The position numbers were made by a program, and so were the translations under genes. From Alphaproteobacteria bacterium MarineAlpha10_Bin2 (GTDB taxonomy: Bacteria > Pseudomonadota > Alphaproteobacteria > UBA828), in NCBI GenBank assembly GCA_002937555.1, contig PTKB01000001.1:1-40846 (forward strand): a stretch of 40,846 nt of DNA, in the 5' to 3' direction. This document shows positions 34,578 through 40,846 of this stretch, piece by piece. Positions within the stretch are counted from its first letter, which is position 1, and every line of letters begins with the position of its first letter. The notes beneath the pieces were generated by a model, which worked only from the letters and a program-made list of their open reading frames with translations, searched no databases and was not told the origin of the DNA.

Positions 34578-35315
34578 TCAGAACATTGCCATGCCACCAT
34601 TGATATGGAGCGTCTGGCCGGTCACGTAAGCGGCCTCGTCGCTGGCCAGATAGACGCAGCCCGCCGCCACGTCATCCACCGCGCCAATATGCGCCGCCGG
34701 TATGGCCGCGACGATGCGCTCGCGCTGTCCTTCGTTCAGCGCTTCGGTCATGGCGGTCTCGATAAATCCCGGGGCTACGCAATTCACCGTCACGCCGCGG
34801 CTCGCGACTTCGGCCGCGAGTGCCTTTGCCAGCCCCGTCAAACCGGACTTGGAAGCTGCGTAATTGGCCTGCCCCGGATTTCCGGTTGCGCCGACCACGG
34901 ATGTAATAAATAGAATTCGCCCCCAGCGCGCCTTCATCATGCCGCGGAGCGACGCGCGCGCGAGCCGGAAACCAGCGCCTAGATTGACGTCGATGACATC
35001 CTGCCACTCAGCATCTTTCATCCTGAAAGCCAAATTGTCGCGCGTGATGCCGGCGCAATGGACCAGAATCTCCGTGCCACCCATCGTCTCGGCGGCACGT
35101 CCCGGTAGGTCCCCCACCGATTGCGGGTCGCTCAGGTCGCAGGGTATGGCATGCGCGCGTGCGCCAAGATCCGCCGCGAGCTGGTTCAGCACCTCTTCCC
35201 GGCTTCCCGATAGCGCCACTTCGGCGCCTTGCGCGTGCAATGCGCGGGCGATCGCGGCGCCAATGCCGCCGGTCGCGCCGGTCACCAAAGCCCGTTTTTC
35301 CGTCAGATCGAACAT
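34578..35315 (-). CDS. fabG: 3-oxoacyl-[acyl-carrier-protein] reductase
   Basis: Predicted 245-residue short-chain dehydrogenase that reduces 3-ketoacyl-ACP with NADPH. Cofactor motif TGATGGIGAAIA (12-23), HCAGITRDN, S139 in LFITSVVGATGNPGQ, and Y152/K156 in YAASKSG; the C-terminus reads ASDEAAYVTGQTLHINGGMA. All catalytic residues are present. It is 13 bases downstream of fabD and shares its operon. Confidence 0.96.
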   Translation of the reverse strand: MFDLTEKRALVTGATGGIGAAIARALHAQGAEVALSGSREEVLNQLAADLGARAHAIPCDLSDPQSVGDLPGRAAETMGGTEILVHCAGITRDNLAFRMKDAEWQDVIDVNLGAGFRLARASLRGMMKARWGRILFITSVVGATGNPGQANYAASKSGLTGLAKALAAEVASRGVTVNCVAPGFIETAMTEALNEGQRERIVAAIPAAHIGAVDDVAAGCVYLASDEAAYVTGQTLHINGGMAMF

Positions 35316-35328
35316 TCCGCTTCCTCGC

Positions 35329-36270
35329 TCACAATGATTTTAGAAATTTATCAACATCTTCAGTTCCGCCAATCGCAACCGCATCCAATTCCGGATCTAT
35401 GCGCCGCGTCAGAGCCTTTAGAACATTCCCGGCGCCGGCATCGACCAGAAATTCAACGCCCTCAGCGCGCATCGCCACCACACATTCGCGCCACCGCACC
35501 ATCGCCGTCACCTGACGTTCGAGCAGATCGCGTATCTCATCCGGTTCGCGCACCGGCCGGGCGCTGACATTGGCAAATACCGGGATGGAAGGCTGGCGGA
35601 TGTCCACCGACTTGAGGGCCGTGGCCATGATTTCGGCGGCAGGCGCCATCAGAGGGCAGTGAAAGGGCGCGCTCACCGGCAGAAGGACCGCTTTTCGCAC
35701 GCCTTTCTCTCCGGCCAGCGCCACGGCGCGGTCGATTGCCGTCTTACTGCCGCTGAGCACGACTTGTCCGGGCGCGTTGTCGTTGGCGAGCACGCACACT
35801 TCATCCGCCGCGGCCTCGTCGGCGATTTCCTTGGCCAGCGCCAGATCGGCGCCCAACAAGGCCGTCATCGCGCCTTCGCCGACCGGTACCGCCTTTTGCA
35901 TAGCCTCACCACGCAGGCGCAGGAGTCGCGCGGCATCGTCAAGAGAAAGGGCGTCAGCCGCGGCGAGGGCGGAATATTCGCCCAGCGAGTGGCCGGCGAC
36001 GGCATCGGCCAATTCGGCGATCTTGCGTCCGCTTTCGCTCTCGATCACCCGAATCACCGCCACTGACATCGCCATCAATGCCGGCTGCGTGTTACGGGTT
36101 AGGCGCAATTCCTCGTCGGGTCCGTCAAAAATGGTCGTCGAAAGCCGCTCTCCCAACGCCTCGTCCACCTCCTCGAAGACCGCACGCGCGGCGGCGAATG
36201 CGCGCGCCAAATCCTGCCCCATGCCAACCCTTTGCGACCCCTGTCCTGGAAACACGAATGCTCGCTGCAC
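35329..36270 (-). CDS. fabD: Malonyl-CoA:ACP transacylase
   Basis: Predicted 313-residue enzyme that loads malonyl onto ACP. Start MQRAFVFPGQGSQRVGMGQD; nucleophile S95 in VAGHSLGEYSAL; catalytic H204 in VSAPFHCPLM; ARPVREPDEI and LVDAGAGNVLK near the end. Normal length. It is the first gene of the fab block and is divergent from rpsF, with about 240 bases between the starts. Confidence 0.96.
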   Translation of the reverse strand: MQRAFVFPGQGSQRVGMGQDLARAFAAARAVFEEVDEALGERLSTTIFDGPDEELRLTRNTQPALMAMSVAVIRVIESESGRKIAELADAVAGHSLGEYSALAAADALSLDDAARLLRLRGEAMQKAVPVGEGAMTALLGADLALAKEIADEAAADEVCVLANDNAPGQVVLSGSKTAIDRAVALAGEKGVRKAVLLPVSAPFHCPLMAPAAEIMATALKSVDIRQPSIPVFANVSARPVREPDEIRDLLERQVTAMVRWRECVVAMRAEGVEFLVDAGAGNVLKALTRRIDPELDAVAIGGTEDVDKFLKSL

Positions 36271-36356
36271 GTCCGGATAATCTCCCTGGTTTGTGCCCCC
36301 GATCCGTTCACCGGGCGGGCAAAGGTTGACCGCGCTCCCAGCCCTGTCAAGCGCCC

Positions 36357-36384
36357 TTGCACGGCACGGGCAATCCTGTATAGT
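36357..36384 (+). promoter_or_regulatory. Promoter of the rpsF-rpsR-rplI operon
   Basis: TTGCAC (36357-36362), a 16-base spacer and TATAGT (36379-36384). It would give a leader of about 120 bases before rpsF. A second TTGACA at 36456-36461 has no good -10 box. Confidence 0.5.
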
Positions 36385-36439
36385 GCGGCGCCTCGGCAGC
36401 GCTGCGAGCAGAATGTTTGCGGCGGTTTTCGCCTATTTG

Positions 36440-36486
36440 AAAGGCCCAATTCGGGCTTTGACAGGTACGAGATACGCGCCGAGCGT
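36440..36486 (+). promoter_or_regulatory. Structured rpsF leader (possible S6:S18 autoregulatory site)
   Basis: Two small hairpins lie in the leader: AAAG-CCC/GGG-CTTT with a bulged G (36440-36459), and ACGC/GCGT with the loop GCCGA (36474-36486). Known S6:S18 leader motifs expose a CCG trinucleotide, and the second loop contains CCG. The match is short and may be chance. Confidence 0.25.
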
Positions 36487-36513
36487 TTAAGGAATTTGAG
36501 GAGAAGCCTCCAC

Positions 36514-37026
36514 ATGCCGCTCTACGAGAGCACGTTAATTGCGCGCCCGGACATATCGGGACAACAGGTCGAGGGCCTGTCCGAACAATTTCAGGAAATC
36601 GTCCGCGACAATGGCGGCGCGGTGGCGAAGACCGAATATTGGGGCTTGCGCAGCCTGACTTACCGAATCAAGAAGAACCGCAAGGGCCACTATCTGCACA
36701 TGCAGATCGATGCGCCGGCGGCGGCAATCGCCGAGATGGAACGCAATATGCGCATCAACGAAGATGTGATGCGCTATTTGACAATCAAGGTCGACGCGCT
36801 CGATCCCGAGCCTTCTGCGGTGATGCAGTCGAAAGGATCCCGTGACAGCCGCGGCAGGGGCGAATACCGCAGCCGCGGTGGCGAGCATGGCGGCGGGCGG
36901 CGTGACGGGCCGGTGGGTTCGTCGGATGCGGCGAGCTCGGAAAAACCCGCGGCGGCCAAGGCGGATGAGGACACCGGAGCAGCCAAGACCGAGCCCGAGA
37001 CCGAGACAAAAGCAGTTGAAGATTGA
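36514..37026 (+). CDS. rpsF: 30S ribosomal protein S6 with long charged tail
   Basis: Predicted 170-residue S6, which binds S18 and 16S rRNA in the platform of the small subunit. The core (1-100) is typical: MPLYESTLIARPDISGQQVE, KTEYWGLRSLTYRIKKNRKG, MERNMRINEDVMRYLTIKVD. From about residue 107 an Arg/Gly-rich stretch follows (SRGRGEYRSRGGEHGGGRR), then an Ala/Glu/Lys-rich acidic tail. S6 is usually 95-150 residues. The ATG at 36514 is chosen because of GAGGAGAAG just upstream; the frame is open from 36232. Confidence 0.95.
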   Translation: MPLYESTLIARPDISGQQVEGLSEQFQEIVRDNGGAVAKTEYWGLRSLTYRIKKNRKGHYLHMQIDAPAAAIAEMERNMRINEDVMRYLTIKVDALDPEPSAVMQSKGSRDSRGRGEYRSRGGEHGGGRRDGPVGSSDAASSEKPAAAKADEDTGAAKTEPETETKAVED

Positions 37027-37046
37027 GCCGAGAGCGGAGTTGAAGA

Positions 37047-37385
37047 ATGGGTGATATGTCAGAAGGCCGCGGTGGCGGCGACGCAGGCGGATATGCCAGA
37101 CGCGGTGGCCCGCGCGGCGGTGGCGGTGGCGGCGGCGGAAATCTACCGTCGGTGTCCTTTCCCCGCAGGCCGTTTTTTCGCCGCCGCAAATCCTGCCCGT
37201 TCAGTGGCGCTCATGCCCCGAAAATCGATTACAAAGATACCAAAATGCTGTCCCGCTTCCTGTCCGAACGCGGCAAGATTGTGCCCAGCCGCATCACCGC
37301 CGTGTCGGTCAAGAAACAGCGCGAACTGGCCCGCGCCATCAAGCGCGCCCGGCATTTGGCGCTCTTGCCCTACGTCATAAAATAA
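37047..37385 (+). CDS. rpsR: 30S ribosomal protein S18 with Gly-rich N-terminus
   Basis: Predicted 112-residue S18. The core from about residue 38 is typical: SFPRRPFFRRRKSCPFSG, PKIDYKDTKMLSRFL, SERGKIVPSRITAVSVKKQR and ending ALLPYVIK. It is preceded by about 35 residues rich in Gly and Arg (YARRGGPRGGGGGGGGN). The usual alphaproteobacterial S18 has about 75-85 residues. ATG 37047 and 37056 are both possible starts, and either keeps the Gly-rich extension. It begins 20 bases after rpsF. Confidence 0.95.
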   Translation: MGDMSEGRGGGDAGGYARRGGPRGGGGGGGGNLPSVSFPRRPFFRRRKSCPFSGAHAPKIDYKDTKMLSRFLSERGKIVPSRITAVSVKKQRELARAIKRARHLALLPYVIK

Positions 37386-37444
37386 GCGCCGGATTGGACG
37401 ACAGGTCTGAGCCGGCGGCACGTGCCATCTAGGAGTCGTTAGCC

Positions 37445-38161
37445 ATGGATATCATCTTGCTCGAGCGCATCGAGAGTCTTGGCGGCCTGGGCGAAATCGT
37501 CCGCGTCAAGGATGGCTACGCGCGAAATTTTCTCCTGCCGCAAAGAAAAGCGCTGCGCGCCACAGAAGAGAACAAGGAACGTTTCGAGCACGAGCGCGAT
37601 GCGCTGGAAAAGATTAACGATGAGCGCCGCGACACCGCACTTTCCAGCGCCGACCAGATCGAAGGCAAGGATTTTGTCCTCATCCGCCAGGCCAGTGACA
37701 CATTGCAGCTTTATGGCTCCGTCACCGCGCGCGATATCGCCGACGCGATCATCGCCTCCGGCGTCGACATCAAGCGCCAGCAGGTGCGTCTCGACCGGCC
37801 CATCAAGACGCTCGGCATTTTTGAAGTGCGCGTGGCGATTCATCCGGAGGTAATCGTCACCGTCAAAGCCAATGTGGCGCGCTCCGAGGAAGAGGCCGAC
37901 ACCCAAGCCAAAGGCGGCTCCATCCTGCCGGCGCATGAGCAGGAGGCTCTGGACGAGCAGGCCGCGGTGGAGGCCGCGCGTGAGACAGCCGCCAAGGCGG
38001 CGGAGGCTGTGTTCGAAGAGCCGGATAAGGAGTTGCAGGCGATGGTCGAATCCGAAGAGCCTTCGGAGGCTGAAAGCAACGCGCAGCCCCAACCGGATGG
38101 GCCCAGCGAAAGTGACGCAGGCGACGCAACCGCCGAAAAGGCGGAATCCACAGACGGCTGA
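37445..38161 (+). CDS. rplI: 50S ribosomal protein L9 with long acidic tail
   Basis: Predicted 238-residue L9. The N-domain MDIILLERIESLGGLGEIVR, VKDGYARNFLLPQRKALRAT, a connecting helix and the C-domain (IRQASDTLQLYGSVTARDIA to VAIHPEVIVTVKANVA, about 75-140) are typical. Residues 145-238 form an Ala/Glu/Ser-rich acidic extension. Bacterial L9 is about 150 residues; alphaproteobacteria often have 190-200. The DUF2232 gene often placed between rpsR and rplI is absent. Confidence 0.95.
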   Translation: MDIILLERIESLGGLGEIVRVKDGYARNFLLPQRKALRATEENKERFEHERDALEKINDERRDTALSSADQIEGKDFVLIRQASDTLQLYGSVTARDIADAIIASGVDIKRQQVRLDRPIKTLGIFEVRVAIHPEVIVTVKANVARSEEEADTQAKGGSILPAHEQEALDEQAAVEAARETAAKAAEAVFEEPDKELQAMVESEEPSEAESNAQPQPDGPSESDAGDATAEKAESTDG

Positions 38162-38183
38162 CCCCTGAGCTGGAAGCAACGCC

Positions 38184-39398
38184 ATGATCTGCGGGGTTCT
38201 TTTTAAGGCATTGATGAGTTGGGGCACGCTTCGCGTCTACGATGCGCGTGGCAAATTGCATGAATTTGCCGGCGCGCCGGGACCCCAAGTCACGTTCCGA
38301 TTGCACGACAGGTCGCTCCACTACAAGATCTTCTGGAATCCCCGCCTCGCCATCGGCGAAGCCTATATGGACGGCACCCTGACGATCGAAGATGGCGACC
38401 AGATCATCGATCTGATCGATTTGATGGGCACCAATCTCACCAAGCTGGAATCAACTAAGGTGGTTAAGTTGCGCAATTGGCTGACTCCGTTGGTGCGGCC
38501 GATTCAACAGTACAATCCGGTCGGCAGGGCGCGCAAAAATGTGGCCCATCATTACGACCTCTCGGACGAATTGTTCGACCTTTTCCTCGATAGCGACCGG
38601 CAATATTCCTGCGGCTATTTCGAGACCCCGAACGACAGTCTGGAGCAGGCGCAATTGGCGAAAAAACATCATCTGGCGTCGAAGCTGTTGCTCGACCGCC
38701 CGGGCCTCAAGATGCTCGATATCGGATGCGGTTGGGGCGGGCTCGGCATTTATATGCATCAGCAGGCGGGCGCCGAGGTGACCGGCCTCACGCTCTCCAC
38801 CGAACAGCGCATCTATGCCACCGAACAGGCGGAAAAACTCGGCATCTCGGATCATGTGCGCTTCGAACTGCGCGACTATCGCCTGGAGACCGGCAGCTAT
38901 GACCGCATCGTTTCGGTCGGCATGTTCGAGCATGTCGGCTTCAAATATTACAGCCAGTTCTTCAACAAACTGAAAAACCTGCTGACCGAAGACGGCGTGG
39001 CGGTGTTGCATACCATTGCCCGCTGGGACGGCCCGAGCGTCACCAATCCGTGGCTGCGCAAATATATTTTTCCCGGCGGCTACACCCCATCTCTGTCGGA
39101 AATATTCGCGGCCATCGAACCGACCGGCCTGAAAGTGCTCGACATGGAAATTCTCCGCCTCCATTACGCCGAGACGCTCAAACGCTGGTCGCGAAATTTC
39201 CGCGCCAACCGCGACAAGGTGAAGGCGATATACGATGAGCGATTCTGCCGCATGTGGGAGTTCTATCTCGCCGGAGCGGAAACCGCGTTTCGCCGCCAAG
39301 ACCATATGATCGCGCAACTGCAGATCGCCCGCGAGCAGGACGCCGCGCCGCTCACGCGCGACTATTTGGTCGATTGGAAACGCGCCCACCCGCTTTGA
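38184..39398 (+). CDS. Cyclopropane-fatty-acyl-phospholipid synthase family
   Basis: Predicted 404-residue methyltransferase that adds a methylene from SAM across double bonds of membrane phospholipid acyl chains. N-terminal lipid-binding domain (about 1-115: GTLRVYDARGKLHEF, EAYMDGTLTIEDGD), then HHYDLSDELFDLFLDSDRQY, SAM motif I LDIGCGWGGLGIYMHQ, RIVSVGMFEHVGFKYY and FPGGYTPSLSEI. All family markers are present. It sits between rplI and dnaB, which are usually adjacent in alphaproteobacteria. ATG 38184 is used; ATG 38214 is a shorter alternative. Confidence 0.93.
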   Translation: MICGVLFKALMSWGTLRVYDARGKLHEFAGAPGPQVTFRLHDRSLHYKIFWNPRLAIGEAYMDGTLTIEDGDQIIDLIDLMGTNLTKLESTKVVKLRNWLTPLVRPIQQYNPVGRARKNVAHHYDLSDELFDLFLDSDRQYSCGYFETPNDSLEQAQLAKKHHLASKLLLDRPGLKMLDIGCGWGGLGIYMHQQAGAEVTGLTLSTEQRIYATEQAEKLGISDHVRFELRDYRLETGSYDRIVSVGMFEHVGFKYYSQFFNKLKNLLTEDGVAVLHTIARWDGPSVTNPWLRKYIFPGGYTPSLSEIFAAIEPTGLKVLDMEILRLHYAETLKRWSRNFRANRDKVKAIYDERFCRMWEFYLAGAETAFRRQDHMIAQLQIAREQDAAPLTRDYLVDWKRAHPL

Positions 39399-39510
39399 GC
39401 GCCGCGCCGACCAGAGTTATCCCCGCTATTCAAGCAAAATACCCCCATGATTTTGCGGCTTGGCACGCGCGGCTGTATCAAAACTACGGCGCTTTGATGT
39501 ATAAGGATTC

Positions 39511-40659
39511 ATGGCGACGGGCAGCGTAATCAACAGCATTCAGGAAGACGACGGACAGCTTCCCAGCTATCGCACCCTGCCGCATAACCTCGAAGCCGAG
39601 CAAGCGCTCCTCGGCGCCATTCTGATCAATAACGAGGCGCTCAACCAGGTCGCGGCCTTCCTTGAGCCGGCACAATTTTATTTGCCGGTGCATGGCCGCA
39701 TCTTCGAGGCCGTTCTCAAGATGATCGAACGCGGGCAGATCGCCAGCCCAGTCACTCTCAAGCATTATTTCGACAATGACGATTCGCTTTCCGATGTGGG
39801 CGGCGCGCAATATCTCGCCCGCCTGGCCGGCTCCGCCGTGACGATCATCAATGCCGAGCATTATGGCCGCGCCATTTATGACCTGGCGATGCGGCGCGAG
39901 TTGATCGGAATCGGCGAAGATATGGTGAACGAGGCGTATGACGCCTCGCTCGATGAAAGCGCCACCGCGCAGATCGAGAATTCCGAACAGAAATTGTTCA
40001 GTTTGGCCGAGGATGGCGGCGCCGAAGGCGGCTTCCGGCCCTTTGACGGGCCGCTTCGCATCGCCCTCGACATGATCACTCAGGCATGCAAGCGCGACGG
40101 CCATCTCAGTGGCACCACCACCGGCTTTTTCGATATGGACAAGCTCTTGGGCGGCCTGCATGCGTCCGATTTGATCATTCTCGCCGGCCGTCCGGGTATG
40201 GGGAAGACCGCGCTCGCGACCAACATCGCCTTCAATGCAGCGCGTGCGTTCAAGCAGGAAAAGGACGCGCAGGGAAATATCCTTGCCGAGCACGGCGCCA
40301 AAGTCGGATTCTTTTCTCTGGAAATGTCATCTGAGCAGTTGGCGACGCGGATTTTGGCCGAGCGCGCTGAAATTTCCTCGGAAAAACTGCGCCGCGGCGA
40401 ATTAAGCGACAGCGAATTCAGCAAAGTGGTGCGCGCCAGCCAGGAAATCGAGAGCCTGCCCAAAACAGATCGCCGCCGTGTCCTCACCCGGGTCATAGCC
40501 CTTGCTGATCAGCCCCGCCCTCCCGGATGCGTGAAACTCTCCGCCGATGAGAAGTACCGGATTCGTCAGGGGCGCTACCGCATCCTCTACAGCATCGAAG
40601 ACCGCGACCTCCTTGTGCAGGTGGTCAAGGTCGCCCATCGCCGCGAGGCTTACCGCTAA
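39511..40659 (+). CDS. dnaB: Replicative helicase DnaB, truncated and fused in frame to a RelE/ParE toxin C-terminus
   Basis: Predicted 382 residues. Residues 1-317 are DnaB, the replication-fork helicase: N-terminal domain RTLPHNLEAEQALLGAILIN, linker, and the start of the RecA-fold domain with Walker A GRPGMGKT (226-233) and FFSLEMSSEQLATRILAE. DnaB homology stops at SQEIESLP (nt 40461). The usual continuation, LYIDDTP..., with Walker B and the H4 motif, is missing. From residue 318 the frame reads as the C-terminal two-thirds of a RelE/ParE toxin: RRRVLTRVIALADQPRPPG, YRIRQGRYRILYSIEDRDLL and VVKVAHRREAYR. A normal DnaB has about 500 residues. As written the helicase cannot be complete. 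It is either a real rearrangement with another dnaB elsewhere, or a chimeric join. Confidence 0.85.
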   Translation: MATGSVINSIQEDDGQLPSYRTLPHNLEAEQALLGAILINNEALNQVAAFLEPAQFYLPVHGRIFEAVLKMIERGQIASPVTLKHYFDNDDSLSDVGGAQYLARLAGSAVTIINAEHYGRAIYDLAMRRELIGIGEDMVNEAYDASLDESATAQIENSEQKLFSLAEDGGAEGGFRPFDGPLRIALDMITQACKRDGHLSGTTTGFFDMDKLLGGLHASDLIILAGRPGMGKTALATNIAFNAARAFKQEKDAQGNILAEHGAKVGFFSLEMSSEQLATRILAERAEISSEKLRRGELSDSEFSKVVRASQEIESLPKTDRRRVLTRVIALADQPRPPGCVKLSADEKYRIRQGRYRILYSIEDRDLLVQVVKVAHRREAYR

Positions 40660-40682
40660 AGGACTGCGCAGTCACCTGCCGT

Positions 40683-40846
40683 TCACTCCGCCGATGGAAA
40701 CGCCGAGGTGAACAGGTACAACTCCTTCACCTCGTCCGCACTCAGGGCGCGGTTGTAGAGGTGGATTTCGCAGATAATTCCGAAGTCGTCTTTTGGGATA
40801 TCGGCTTTTTGCCCTAGACTCGACCTGCCCTTTTCGCATTTGCCAG
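40683..40846 (-). CDS. LamG/concanavalin-like domain protein, C-terminal end (partial)
   Basis: On the minus strand a frame is open from the window edge to a TGA at 40685-40683, giving about 54 residues. Its end contains DDFGIICEIHLYNRALSADE followed by VKELYLF. This is the closing motif of LamG_3-type jellyroll domains (consensus hDEVRhYNRALSxxEIxxLY). Such domains occur in large secreted or surface proteins. It faces the dnaB::relE frame, with 23 bases between the stops. Only the tail is visible. Confidence 0.65.
   Translation of the reverse strand, partial: GKCEKGRSSLGQKADIPKDDFGIICEIHLYNRALSADEVKELYLFTSAFPSAE

Noticed and set aside
40462..40659. Complete toxin-antitoxin system at the window end
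   Set aside because: Only the C-terminal part of a RelE-type toxin is present and no antitoxin gene is seen on either side.

Overview
This 40.8 kb, GC-rich window carries densely packed, mostly housekeeping genes. Their order and sequences point to an alphaproteobacterium, probably of the Rhodospirillales type and possibly uncultured. The supports are a PleD response regulator near rpmG, an EipB/DUF1849 envelope protein, CxxC-containing LptD, the fabD-fabG-acpP-fabF-mltG-yicC-gmk block, and the lptF-lptG-lptD-surA-rsmA block. No rRNA, tRNA, CRISPR array or intact insertion sequence was seen. No gene-free stretch exceeds about 300 bases.

Layout. 1-5.9 kb (+): the 3' part of topA, then rnr, a small conserved hypothetical, an MFS exporter, rpmG and a Sel1-repeat protein. 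5.9-7.3 kb (-): pleD. 7.4-10.4 kb: a HAD-like hydrolase (+), eipB (-), and a diguanylate cyclase gene (+) split by an AT-rich insert of about 0.35 kb. 10.5-14.5 kb (+): a four-gene run of a RidA-like protein, a ThDP enzyme, a FemAB-like acyltransferase and a membrane-anchored phosphatase-fold protein whose catalytic Cys is Gly. 14.5-21.9 kb (-): a TauD/TfdA dioxygenase overlapping a CaiB/AMACR-type enzyme, then clpA and clpS, ndk, holC and pepA. 22.1-30.1 kb (+): a methyltransferase, lptF, lptG, lptD, surA, rsmA and a GNAT acetyltransferase. 30.1-36.3 kb (-): gmk, yicC, mltG, fabF, acpP, fabG, fabD. 36.5-39.4 kb (+): rpsF, rpsR, rplI and a cyclopropane fatty acid synthase. 39.5 kb to the end: a dnaB reading frame that switches in frame to the C-terminal part of a RelE/ParE toxin, facing the tail of a LamG-domain gene.

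How the genes work together. lptF/G/D and surA form an LPS-export and outer-membrane assembly module. The fab block supplies acyl chains, and the CFA synthase modifies membrane acyl chains. clpS-clpA is the N-end-rule proteolysis pair. The rpsF operon supplies S6, S18 and L9. Two c-di-GMP enzymes are present: PleD, which is intact, and the interrupted GGDEF protein.

The places most worth a second look are the interrupted GGDEF gene (about 9.47-9.87 kb), the dnaB::relE chimera next to a foreign-looking LamG gene (40.46-40.85 kb), the catalytically dead phosphatase-like protein, the absence of pdxA between surA and rsmA, and the unusual low-complexity tails on S6, S18 and L9. I did not find a convincing complete new system. 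The two junction regions may be biological rearrangements or assembly chimeras, and the sequence alone cannot separate these.
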